A stretch of DNA of 37,137 nucleotides from a virus. Both the position numbers and the translations under genes were made by a program. Shown here in pieces: positions 12,088-20,155 of the stretch. The stretch's first letter is position 1. The number at the start of each line of letters is the position of its first letter. The stretch lies in the IMG/VR virus record IMGVR_UViG_3300034374_000150, positions 1 through 37,137 of that record. The stretch is one strand, 5' to 3'. The notes beneath the pieces were generated by a model. It had not been told where the DNA came from, searched no databases, and saw only the letters and a program-made list of their open reading frames with translations.

Positions 12088-13016
12088 CTACTTTCAACGA
12101 CATGGTAAGTGATTACTATTCTTCCTATGAATACAATGACTTGAGAGATGAAACTAAAGCAGATTATAAATATCTAATCGGCCAGGTTTTAGATACAAAA
12201 GTTGAAGGAAGAATCTTTCGTAGCCTAGATGTCAAACAATTGACAACTAAGATGTGCAAACTTGCATACAACACATGGTGCGATAGAGGTATCCACTTCG
12301 CTAACAAGACAATGGCTATTGCGCGAGTCGTGTACAATCATGGCTTGCGTATGGAGATGGTCAACAACAACCCATTCAATGCTGTTCGCAGGCGTAAGCC
12401 TAAGAGTCGAACCACCCTGTGGGATAAAGAACACATCGTCCAACTACTGGACACAGCATATAGCGACTTTAACACACGCAACCTTGGGCTGATAGCACAG
12501 ATGGCATATGAATGGTGTCAGCGTGTGGGTGACATGCGCCTACTCAAATGGTCTAGCATAGACTTTGAGCATAGGCGTGTGCATATCCTGCAATCCAAGC
12601 GTAGGGCAGAGGTTTATTTGCCTATCTCTGACGATCTTATGGATATGCTGGAACAGCAGCACGAAGACTTCGGCTTTCAGGAGTACGTTGCCCCCCGTCC
12701 TTATCCTATTCAGGGTAAGTATGAACCCTATACTATATACAAAATGTCCAAGCATGGACGCACACTTATTCGTAGCGCTGGGTTGCCTGACACTCTCCGA
12801 CTGTCGGACTTACGGCGCACAGGTACTACAGAAATGGTCCAAGCAGGTGTTGGAATTGGACAGATAATGTCGGTTACAGGACATGCTAACCCACAATCTG
12901 TAAAGCCTTACATAAAAAATACATTCGATGCTGCAAATTATGCATTGACAAAACGAACTGCGCATGGTAAAAGCACATTAGATGCCGCAAAAGATGAGGA
13001 TACATACAATGTATAA
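12084..13016 (+). CDS. int: Tyrosine recombinase / integrase
   Basis: A 310-residue site-specific recombinase from ATG 12084; the frame is open upstream, but this start overlaps the leader-peptide stop. The N-terminal 105 residues are the arm/core-binding SAM-like domain. The catalytic domain has Arg147 in EWCQRVGDMRLLKW, Lys172 in the beta hairpin, LSDLRRTGTTEM with Arg244, GHANPQS with His267, and nucleophile Tyr276 in VKPYIKN. The usual His of the HxxR box is Ser241, a substitution tolerated in some family members. It lies in the replication operon just before the primase rather than next to a visible attachment site. Integration of a temperate phage or resolution of genome multimers are both possible. 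Confidence 0.9.
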   Translation: MTTFNDMVSDYYSSYEYNDLRDETKADYKYLIGQVLDTKVEGRIFRSLDVKQLTTKMCKLAYNTWCDRGIHFANKTMAIARVVYNHGLRMEMVNNNPFNAVRRRKPKSRTTLWDKEHIVQLLDTAYSDFNTRNLGLIAQMAYEWCQRVGDMRLLKWSSIDFEHRRVHILQSKRRAEVYLPISDDLMDMLEQQHEDFGFQEYVAPRPYPIQGKYEPYTIYKMSKHGRTLIRSAGLPDTLRLSDLRRTGTTEMVQAGVGIGQIMSVTGHANPQSVKPYIKNTFDAANYALTKRTAHGKSTLDAAKDEDTYNV

Positions 13017-13779
13017 TACATTAAATGATATAATAAATGAGACTACATTGTATATTGGTGAATCTAAGCGAATTAATTGTCCATCATGTAGAGGATATAA
13101 AACCTTTACAATTTCTAATATTGGTGGTAATGTAGTTTGGAATTGTTACAAGGCATCTTGTGGTATCAGTGGTGGCAAACGTGTTGGTATGACACCTAGT
13201 GATATCAGACAGATGAAAAAGAAACAGGAAGAAAAGGAAGTAGAATTTGTATTGCCACCATTTGTTGTGGCCCATCGTAATCAGAGACACCTAATTAAAT
13301 GGTGTGCTGAGTGGGGTATTGACATTGATGAGTGTGGCTTGATGTATGATGTAAAGGAAGACCGTATTGTATTTCCTGTCGTACATGACAACAAGATTGT
13401 TGACGCTACTGGTCGGGCGTTGACAAAGCGACTCCCTAAATGGCGAAGGTATGGGTCTTCTAGTCTCCCCTATACCTGTGGTCAAGGTGATGTCGCCGTG
13501 GTTGTTGAGGACTGTGTGAGTGCGTCTGTAGTTGGCAATGAGAAATTTGTCGGGGTCGCATTGCTGGGTACTACGCTGCTTGATGAACACAAGCAATATC
13601 TCACACGGTTCTCAACGGCTATCGTTGCTTTAGACCCTGACGCATTACCAAAGACTATCTCGATTGGTAAACAATTGCGTGGTTATGTGCCACAAGTAAA
13701 AGTGTTGCGCCTTGAACAAGACTTAAAGTATCGCAACCCGACAGACGTAGAAAAACTAAACAAACTAGGAGCAATATAA
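13009..13779 (+). CDS. DNA primase (zinc ribbon + TOPRIM)
   Basis: A 256-residue primase from ATG 13009, overlapping the recombinase end by 8 bases. The N-terminal zinc ribbon uses Cys24/Cys27 (CPSC) and Cys46/Cys51 (CYKASC). The TOPRIM domain has VAVVVEDCVSASVV with Glu167 and VALDPDA with Asp209 and Asp211, the metal-binding acidic residues. It corresponds to the N-terminal half of T7 gp4, here a separate gene from the helicase that follows with a one-base overlap. It makes RNA primers for lagging-strand synthesis by the phage polymerase. Confidence 0.88.
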   Translation: MYNTLNDIINETTLYIGESKRINCPSCRGYKTFTISNIGGNVVWNCYKASCGISGGKRVGMTPSDIRQMKKKQEEKEVEFVLPPFVVAHRNQRHLIKWCAEWGIDIDECGLMYDVKEDRIVFPVVHDNKIVDATGRALTKRLPKWRRYGSSSLPYTCGQGDVAVVVEDCVSASVVGNEKFVGVALLGTTLLDEHKQYLTRFSTAIVALDPDALPKTISIGKQLRGYVPQVKVLRLEQDLKYRNPTDVEKLNKLGAI

Positions 13780-15011
13780 TGGAACTTATGGAACTAGCAT
13801 TGATACGAAGCCTTATGAACAAGGACTTCTATGACAACAATCGTGGGGCTAAATGCCCAGACAAACTATTCAGTGGTGACAATCGTAAGATTAAAAAGGT
13901 TGTTGACATGGCAATGGATAAGTACAATCGAAGCGTAACCCCAGAGGAAGTACAGGCTTTGTTTGTATCAAGTAATCCATCTATTACTACAGCGCAACGA
14001 GAAGCATATAGCAACATCTTCCATCGTATCCAGCGCACTGACCCACTAGGTAATGATGTAGCAGGAGAGGTGCTTTCTCGCCTGTTTCAGCAGGTTGTAG
14101 GGGCAGAGATATCAGAGTTGGGGTTTGACTATGTGAATGGCGACAAGTCCAGCCTAGAACCCTTACAGCGCATTCTTGAAAGATACAACGATGACTTCAC
14201 ACCCAACCTAAACATTGAGTGGGATGACATTACGATTGATACTATCATCTCTAAGAATGATCTTGAAGCACGATGGACGTTCAATATCCCAACGCTTGCA
14301 ACCAAAGTTTCTGGTGTCAACGATGGACATCTTATTGAGGTTGGTGCTAGACCCAACACAGGTAAGACATCCTTCCACGCAAGTTTGATCGCTGGTCCTG
14401 GTGGGTTTGCTGAACAAGGTGCAAACTGTATTGTACTCTGTAACGAAGAGAGTTACCATCGTGTTGCCGCAAGATATCTAACTGCAGCCACAGGCTTGAC
14501 CATGTGGGATGTTAAGCAAAATCCTGCAAAGGCACGTGACCTGTATCGTCCTGTGTATGATAAGATTCGTATCAAAGATTCTACAGGCAGAGACATGTCT
14601 TGGGTAGAGAGTGTGTGTAAATCGTACAAGCCTGATGTTTTAGTCCTTGACATGGGCGATAAATTCGCTACAATGTCTGGCTACTCACGGCCTGACGAAG
14701 CACTCAAGGCTAATGCCATTTATGCTAGGATGATTGCCAAGCAATATGGTTGTGCTGTATTCTATATGTCACAGTTGAGTGCAGAGGCAGAGGGTAAGAC
14801 AATATTGAACCAGAGTATGATGGAAGGTTCACGAACTGGTAAGGCAGCAGAGGCAGACCTCATGGTGCTGATCGCTAAGAACCCTGTAGTTGATGGGCAG
14901 GACGAAGAAGACACACAGCGTCATCTGTGCGTAGTCAAGAACAAACTGACTGGCTGGCATGGTAGAGTACACTGTGAACTAAACTATACTATAGGCAGAT
15001 ATGAGGTGTAA
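13779..15011 (+). CDS. Replicative DNA helicase (DnaB/T7 gp4-like RecA fold)
   Basis: A 410-residue protein. The N-terminal 160 residues are helical, as in DnaB-type helicases. The RecA-like motor has Walker A, GARPNTGKTS (189-198), and an acidic motif after it (VLCNEES, about 219-225). Walker B is VLVLDMGDK with Asp291, a sensor-like YMSQLSAE lies near residue 329, and basic residues occur near the C-terminus. It should unwind DNA at the fork together with the separate primase, whose TAA overlaps its ATG (TAATG at 13777-13781). The polymerase follows after 2 bases. Confidence 0.88.
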   Translation: MELMELALIRSLMNKDFYDNNRGAKCPDKLFSGDNRKIKKVVDMAMDKYNRSVTPEEVQALFVSSNPSITTAQREAYSNIFHRIQRTDPLGNDVAGEVLSRLFQQVVGAEISELGFDYVNGDKSSLEPLQRILERYNDDFTPNLNIEWDDITIDTIISKNDLEARWTFNIPTLATKVSGVNDGHLIEVGARPNTGKTSFHASLIAGPGGFAEQGANCIVLCNEESYHRVAARYLTAATGLTMWDVKQNPAKARDLYRPVYDKIRIKDSTGRDMSWVESVCKSYKPDVLVLDMGDKFATMSGYSRPDEALKANAIYARMIAKQYGCAVFYMSQLSAEAEGKTILNQSMMEGSRTGKAAEADLMVLIAKNPVVDGQDEEDTQRHLCVVKNKLTGWHGRVHCELNYTIGRYEV

Positions 15012-15013
15012 TT

Positions 15014-17056
15014 ATGAAACTAACACTTGACGTAGAGAATACTGTCACACATCGGGATGGCAAGATGCATCTTGATCCCTTTGAACCAGACAACTCCCTG
15101 ACTATGATTGGTATGCTGAGTGACCAAGGAGAAGAGGTTCTCGTTACCTTGGATCATAAAGAGGTCGATAAGACCCCTAATGGTCACACTATAGTACAAG
15201 ACTGGCTGGATAGAGCAACTGTGCTTATCATGCACAATGCTGCACACGACTTGTTGTGGTTGTGGGAATCAGGCTTTACGTATGATGGGCCTGTATTTGA
15301 CACAATGCTGGCAGAGTATGTATTACAGCGTGGTATAAAAGAACCACTGTCTCTTGAGGCATGTGCTGAACGATATGACTTGGACACCAAGAAGCAGGAC
15401 ACACTGAAAGAATACTTCAAGAAGGGGTATTCAACTCGTGACATTCCTCATGCAGAGTTGTGTGGTTATCTATCTTCTGACCTTCATGCAACACAGCAGT
15501 TGTCAGATAAGTTGATGGTGAGTTTGAATAGTTTAGAAAGTGCTGGCTTGCGAGGCACAGTTGATCTAACAAATCAGTTTGCTGTAAGTCTTGCTCGTAT
15601 CTATCAGCGAGGATTTACAGTGGACCTGTCAAAACTAGATGAGGTACGCCAGGAATTTGAAAAAGAAAAGTCTGAGTTGCATGAGAGTTTGAAGACACAC
15701 ATCCAGCGTATCATGGGTGACACGCCTATCAATCTCAATAGCCCAGAGCAATTGTCTTGGGTTATCTACAGTCGCAAGGTTAAGGATAAGACTGTGTGGT
15801 CTAATGCTATACATCCCTACATGAAGGATGCACCATTTAAGGATTTGATAAGAAGAGAGACAGAACGTATTTACAAAACGTATGCTGAACAGTGTAGTGA
15901 TTGTAATGGTACTGGATACATTCGTAAGACAAAGAAGGACGGAACACCCTTTGCTAAACCACATAAGTGTATACCATGTGCATCTAGTGGTTATCTATAC
16001 AAACCTACTGAGCAGGTAGCTGGCTTAAAGTTTATGCCACCTAATGCTAAATGGGCTAGTGCCAATGGCTTTAGCACAAGCAAGGGTAATCTTGAGATGC
16101 TAGAGAAGGCCGCACATAGCAAGGGTATGGACGATGCTGTTGATTTCCTGCGTGACATTCGTAGGCTATCGGCTGTTGAAACCTACTTGTCATCTTTTGT
16201 TGATGGCATACGAATACACACCAAGAAGGATGGTAAGTTACATGTAAGACTATTACAACATAGGGTTGCCACGGGGCGTCTGTCAGGTGCTGACCCTAAC
16301 ATGCAGAACATGCCACGTGGTCAGACATTCCCTGTAAAGAAAGTGTTTGTATCACGATTTATAGATGGCAAAATATTAGAGGCTGACTTTGCTCAACTAG
16401 AGTTCAGAGTGGCGGCATTTTTATCACAGGATGGAGTTGCAATTGAGGAAGTATCTACTGGATTTGATGTACATGCATACACCGCTAAAGTTATTACCGA
16501 TGCTGGTCAGCCTACGGATAGGCAGACTGCGAAAGCCCACACCTTCGCACCATTATACGGTGCCACCGGATTTGGCAGAACAAAAGCAGAGGCAGCGTAC
16601 TACGAACACTTTACGCAGAAATACAAGGGCATCGCAGCTTGGCATTCCAGATTGGCTAAAGAGGCTTTAAGCACACAGATGATTACTACACCTTCTGGTA
16701 GGCAGTTTAAGTTTGAGGGTGTACAGCGTCTTGAGAGTGGTCGTGTAACTAACTTCACGCAGATTAAGAATTATCCTGTGCAGTCGTTTGCTACAGCAGA
16801 CATTGTTCCCATCGCCCTGCTTCACATAGAAAAGTTATTGCACGGCATGAGATCGTGTGTTGTCAACACAGTACATGACAGTATTGTAATTGACGTACAC
16901 CCATTCGAGGAACGATCTGTACTGGACATAATTAAAAAAACTAATGATGACCTTCCAGGTTTAATTACAATGCGTTGGGGTATTGTGTTTAATGTACCAC
17001 TAGAACTTGAGGCAAAAATAGGTAATAATTGGCTTGACACAAAAGACGTAGTGTGA
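15014..17056 (+). CDS. polA: Family A DNA polymerase with DnaJ-like zinc insert
   Basis: A 680-residue replicative polymerase. The 3'-5' exonuclease domain has LTLDVENT (Asp6, Glu8), LIMHNAAHD (Asp79) and YLSSD (Tyr152, Asp156). Between exonuclease and polymerase is an insert with CSDCNGTG (Cys294, Cys297) and CIPCASSG (Cys319, Cys322), the CxxCxGxG style of the DnaJ central domain. Polymerase motif A is LEADFAQLEF (Asp458), motif B RQTAKAHTFAPLYG (Arg503, Lys507, Tyr515) and motif C NTVHDS (His621, Asp622). A polymerase fused to a partial DnaJ zinc domain is the known hallmark of HMO-2011-type phages. All catalytic residues are intact, so it should copy and proofread the genome. Confidence 0.95.
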   Translation: MKLTLDVENTVTHRDGKMHLDPFEPDNSLTMIGMLSDQGEEVLVTLDHKEVDKTPNGHTIVQDWLDRATVLIMHNAAHDLLWLWESGFTYDGPVFDTMLAEYVLQRGIKEPLSLEACAERYDLDTKKQDTLKEYFKKGYSTRDIPHAELCGYLSSDLHATQQLSDKLMVSLNSLESAGLRGTVDLTNQFAVSLARIYQRGFTVDLSKLDEVRQEFEKEKSELHESLKTHIQRIMGDTPINLNSPEQLSWVIYSRKVKDKTVWSNAIHPYMKDAPFKDLIRRETERIYKTYAEQCSDCNGTGYIRKTKKDGTPFAKPHKCIPCASSGYLYKPTEQVAGLKFMPPNAKWASANGFSTSKGNLEMLEKAAHSKGMDDAVDFLRDIRRLSAVETYLSSFVDGIRIHTKKDGKLHVRLLQHRVATGRLSGADPNMQNMPRGQTFPVKKVFVSRFIDGKILEADFAQLEFRVAAFLSQDGVAIEEVSTGFDVHAYTAKVITDAGQPTDRQTAKAHTFAPLYGATGFGRTKAEAAYYEHFTQKYKGIAAWHSRLAKEALSTQMITTPSGRQFKFEGVQRLESGRVTNFTQIKNYPVQSFATADIVPIALLHIEKLLHGMRSCVVNTVHDSIVIDVHPFEERSVLDIIKKTNDDLPGLITMRWGIVFNVPLELEAKIGNNWLDTKDVV

Positions 17057-17097
17057 TACAACTACGGTTCTATTTTCAATGAAAGGAGCAAATACAT

Positions 17098-17970
17098 ATG
17101 AGTGAACTAACAGTAATTGATTCTAATAATTATGCAGCAGTGGCCCAAATGTTGGGCATGTCATCTGATACCAATGACAACGCAAGCACACTTGCAAGAA
17201 TCAAAATTCATAGCCAGCCCATCAAGGGTAAGGCAGAAGTCAATGGTAAGATGATGAATGTAGATATAGTATCTGCAGGATCATTCTTCATGGCAGACGT
17301 TGAGGGTAAAACTATATACGCAGAGAAGATTAAGATGCGTATGTTCATGCAACGATTTATGTACCAGAAGTATGACCCTAATGCAAAGAACTATGTCAAG
17401 ACAGTTATGTCAGAAAATCTTAAAATTGATCTTAAAGATAACTATGGTGGGTTTAACTGTGGCAAACCTTCTGGGTACATCAAGGACTTTGATGCATTGT
17501 CAAAGGATAAACAAGACCTGATCCGATCAATCAAACGTACACGTTCTACGTATGGTACTGTCACGTTTATTGATGCAAAGGATGAGAAAGGTAATGCAGC
17601 AGAACTTGAGAACGTGCCTTTTGTTTTTGACATTAGCCAAAAGGAAGGGTTCAAAAATTTCGCAGACGTTACAGCCAAGTTTGCCCAGCATCGTAGGCTT
17701 CCAATTATGCATGACATAATTGTATCCACTGCAGAACGAACTGGACCTAATGGCCCATACTACATTCCTGTGTGTGAGGCAGACCTTAACACAACACACG
17801 AGATTACTGATGAAGATCAAAGCCTACTGCGCGACTTTCAGGCTGTGATTGAGAATCATAATCGTTGGGTTCTGTCTGAATGGGAACAGAAGAACGTACA
17901 AAAAGCAACAGAAGAAGAGAAAGAACTCGCTGAATCTTTTGTTGACATTGATGTTGAAGAGGTAGAATAG
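17098..17970 (+). CDS. Putative single-stranded DNA-binding protein
   Basis: A 290-residue soluble protein with a strong AAAGGAG ribosome site. It lies between polymerase and exonuclease, where T7-like phages carry their ssDNA-binding gene. The body has strand-rich stretches (VDIVSAGSFFMADVEG, YGTVTFIDAKDEKG, VPFVFDISQKEG), and the C-terminus is a strongly acidic tail ending VDIDVEEVE, typical of SSB proteins that recruit replication partners through their tail. No sequence motif proves DNA binding; the call rests on position, size and acidic tail. A recombination-annealing or conserved scaffold role is the main alternative. Confidence 0.55.
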   Translation: MSELTVIDSNNYAAVAQMLGMSSDTNDNASTLARIKIHSQPIKGKAEVNGKMMNVDIVSAGSFFMADVEGKTIYAEKIKMRMFMQRFMYQKYDPNAKNYVKTVMSENLKIDLKDNYGGFNCGKPSGYIKDFDALSKDKQDLIRSIKRTRSTYGTVTFIDAKDEKGNAAELENVPFVFDISQKEGFKNFADVTAKFAQHRRLPIMHDIIVSTAERTGPNGPYYIPVCEADLNTTHEITDEDQSLLRDFQAVIENHNRWVLSEWEQKNVQKATEEEKELAESFVDIDVEEVE

Positions 17971-17971
17971 T

Positions 17972-18832
17972 ATGAACCATCCAGCTGAACTGGCGTTGCA
18001 TAGTTACATGGAGAAGGCTTCCAATGGGAAGTCTACCATGTCGGAAAAAACTGCAAATCAGATTGCGGAAGATGTCCGACAGGCTGTGCTTCGCCAGTTT
18101 GGTGAGTCAGGTAGTAGAGAGTTTAAACTTCGCATGTCAAATATTGGTAGGCCAACCTGCCAGTTATGGTTTGAGAAGAATAAACCAGAGACTGCCCTGC
18201 CTCGCCCAACCACATTCGTAATGAACATGATGCTTGGCGACATCGTTGAAGCAGTGTTCAAAGGTTTATTAACTGAAGCAGGAGTAGAGTATGGTGATTC
18301 CGAAAATGTATCTCTTGATATTGGAGAGCATACCATTAATGGAACATATGACCTTGTTATTGATGGTGCTGTTGATGATGTTAAATCAGCATCTGATTGG
18401 TCTTATCGTAACAAGTTTGAGTCATTTGAAACTCTTCGTGATGGAGATGCTTTCGGATATGTCGGACAACTTGTTGGCTATGCTACAGCAACTGGCTTAA
18501 AACCAGGTGGCTGGTGGGTAGTTAATAAAGCAAACGGTAACTTTAAATATGTACCAGCAACTAATGTTGAATCTGAAAAAGAAATGTTGAAGATTGTACA
18601 AACAGTCAAGACTGTAGATGACAATAAGTTTCAGCGTTGCTTTGAACCTGTAGAAGAAACATTCAGAGGCAAGCCGACTGGTAACAAAGTCCTAGCCAAA
18701 GAGTGTTCGTTCTGTGACTATCGCAAAGCATGTTGGCCTAACATGAAAGAGTTGCCAGCAGTGAAGTCACAGGCAAAGGAACCAAAGATTGTTTCGTACG
18801 TTGAACTAGCGAGTGAATACAGCAGTGCATAA
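17972..18832 (+). CDS. PD-(D/E)XK nuclease, Cas4/RecB-like with Fe-S cysteines
   Basis: A 286-residue nuclease. The core has GTYDLVIDG with Asp127 and VDDVKSAS with Asp136 and Lys138 (the D...D-x-K catalytic set), then GQLVGYA with Gln166 (motif Q). Cys63 in RPTCQLWF and the C-terminal CSFCDYRKAC (Cys245, Cys248, Cys254) form the four-cysteine pattern of Cas4/AddB-type nucleases, predicting a 4Fe-4S cluster. It is probably the phage 5'-3' exonuclease for DNA processing and recombination, in the position T7 uses for its gene 6 exonuclease. No CRISPR array or cas1/cas2 is nearby. Confidence 0.82.
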   Translation: MNHPAELALHSYMEKASNGKSTMSEKTANQIAEDVRQAVLRQFGESGSREFKLRMSNIGRPTCQLWFEKNKPETALPRPTTFVMNMMLGDIVEAVFKGLLTEAGVEYGDSENVSLDIGEHTINGTYDLVIDGAVDDVKSASDWSYRNKFESFETLRDGDAFGYVGQLVGYATATGLKPGGWWVVNKANGNFKYVPATNVESEKEMLKIVQTVKTVDDNKFQRCFEPVEETFRGKPTGNKVLAKECSFCDYRKACWPNMKELPAVKSQAKEPKIVSYVELASEYSSA

Positions 18833-19286
18833 TGCGAAACGATTTAGGGCAGCACGTAAGTTAGGATTTCGTAGTGGCCTTGAGCATAAGATTTCTGAAT
18901 ATCTTACAGACCTGAAAGTAAAATTTGATTACGAGTCTATTAAGATTGAATGGGAAGACCTTGCTTACAGGACATATACTCCAGACTTCGTGCTGTCCAA
19001 TGGTATAATCATTGAGACAAAAGGAATGTTTACAGCGGCTGACAGAAGAAAGCACCTTGCAATCAAACGTCAGCATCCTAAATTAGATATTCGGTTTGTC
19101 TTTGAAAACAGCAGACGAAAGCTACGCAAGGGTGCTAAGTCTACATACGCAGAGTGGTGCATAAAGTATGGCTTTCGTTATTATGATAGGATCATACCTG
19201 AAGAATGGCTAAAGGAAAAGGGGAAAAATAGGCATCAGAAATTTATTAAATTTACAGGAACTAAAGTGAAGAGGAGCAATAAATGA
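18813..19286 (+). CDS. Endonuclease I, Holliday-junction resolvase (T7 gp3-like)
   Basis: A 157-residue nuclease. Catalytic residues fit T7 endonuclease I (Glu20, Asp55, Glu65, Lys67): here Glu24 in RSGLEHKI, Asp58 in YTPDFVL, and Glu68/Lys70 in IIIETKG. A basic C-terminal half follows. It would resolve branched DNA before packaging and help degrade host DNA. The frame starts at GTG 18813, inside the previous gene, with no strong ribosome site; GTG 18825 is an alternative, four codons shorter. Its TGA overlaps the next ATG. Confidence 0.85.
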   Translation: MNTAVHNAKRFRAARKLGFRSGLEHKISEYLTDLKVKFDYESIKIEWEDLAYRTYTPDFVLSNGIIIETKGMFTAADRRKHLAIKRQHPKLDIRFVFENSRRKLRKGAKSTYAEWCIKYGFRYYDRIIPEEWLKEKGKNRHQKFIKFTGTKVKRSNK

Positions 19287-19651
19287 CAGAGGAAAACGAA
19301 GAAGATAAAGAAGTGGTTAAGATTACAGAAGAAGATTTTCTTATTCGTGTTAGTCCAATTAAAACTGATGAAGGTGAGTTTACAGGAGAGGCTAGTTTCT
19401 CTGTCATTAGTTCACAGGATAATGAAATACCAAGGGCTTTATATGAGGACTTAGAGTATGTAGTAAAGTGTATGCTATCAACAATTCCTTTGATGGAACA
19501 GGATGAGGCTTTCAGAGACTTTGTTGCTAACTATGTGGAGAATTATTTTTCATACGAGTTTGATGAAAGAAGTGACAAGCCTGTTGTGCAGGGTGTAGAT
19601 GGTAACGTAATAACAATAAACTTTAACACAGACACGAAAGGTAGCGCTTGA
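19283..19651 (+). CDS. Acidic hypothetical protein (122 aa)
   Basis: An acidic protein opening TEENEEDKEVVKITEEDF. A mixed alpha/beta body follows, including VKCMLSTIPLMEQDEAF and an ending strand GNVITINFNT. A GAGGAG ribosome site precedes ATG 19283, which overlaps the endonuclease stop (ATGA). The stop overlaps the next start. No family recognised. Confidence 0.6.
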   Translation: MTEENEEDKEVVKITEEDFLIRVSPIKTDEGEFTGEASFSVISSQDNEIPRALYEDLEYVVKCMLSTIPLMEQDEAFRDFVANYVENYFSYEFDERSDKPVVQGVDGNVITINFNTDTKGSA

Positions 19652-20001
19652 TGACAGATTATAATAAGATAATGAAAGAAATAGAAATGAAGCGACAGTG
19701 GAAAGATGTTGTCTTTGAAGACAAGACTGAACAGGCAGAACAACAGTCAGATAATAAATGGCTTGACGGAGTACGTCCTGATATGGTAAACAATCCACCT
19801 CACTATAATCACGCAGGTATTGAATGCATTGAGGCTATTGAAGCAGCACTAACACCTGAAGAATTTCGTGGGTACTGTAAGGGGAACAACATCAAGTACA
19901 CATGGCGAGAAAGATATAAGAACGGCGATCAAGATATTAAAAAGGCTAATTGGTATATGAATCGTCTAGCAACTTATGGGGAACGACATGACAAGAGTTA
20001 A
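19651..20001 (+). CDS. DUF3310 family protein
   Basis: A 116-residue protein from ATG 19651 (an in-frame TTG one codon upstream is less likely). After a charged N-terminal helix, the DUF3310 block is clear: NPPHYNHAGIECIEAIEAAL, then FRGYCKGNNIKYTWRERYKN, DQDIKKANWYMNRL. This domain is very common in phages and is sometimes fused to nucleotide-metabolism enzymes; its activity is unproven. It precedes the ribonucleotide reductase by one small gene, which fits a nucleotide-related role (inference). Confidence 0.85.
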   Translation: MTDYNKIMKEIEMKRQWKDVVFEDKTEQAEQQSDNKWLDGVRPDMVNNPPHYNHAGIECIEAIEAALTPEEFRGYCKGNNIKYTWRERYKNGDQDIKKANWYMNRLATYGERHDKS

Positions 20002-20149
20002 AGTATACATTACACTTGACATTGACCCAGAAGAATACCCTATACCAGCTGATGAAAATGTAGGGCAGGATATACAGGATAGTTTAGAAGAATACTTTTA
20101 TGAAGTAGAGGGTGCTAACATTAGAAATATAAAAACAATTATGGAGTGA
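19988..20149 (+). CDS. Small acidic hypothetical protein (53 aa)
   Basis: ATG 19988 overlaps the DUF3310 end by 14 bases. The frame runs 53 codons to TGA 20147-20149, six bases before the reductase ATG. The sequence has a strand-helix-strand look (RVKVYITLDIDPEEYPIP, QDIQDSLEEYFYEVEG, ANIRNIKTIME). This pattern is common in small ferredoxin-like folds. Unknown role. Confidence 0.55.
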   Translation: MTRVKVYITLDIDPEEYPIPADENVGQDIQDSLEEYFYEVEGANIRNIKTIME

Positions 20150-20155
20150 TATACT

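Noticed and set aside
17098-17970. Firm annotation of this gene as T7 gp2.5
   Set aside because: Only position and the acidic tail support ssDNA binding. No shared sequence motif is visible, so it is listed as putative.
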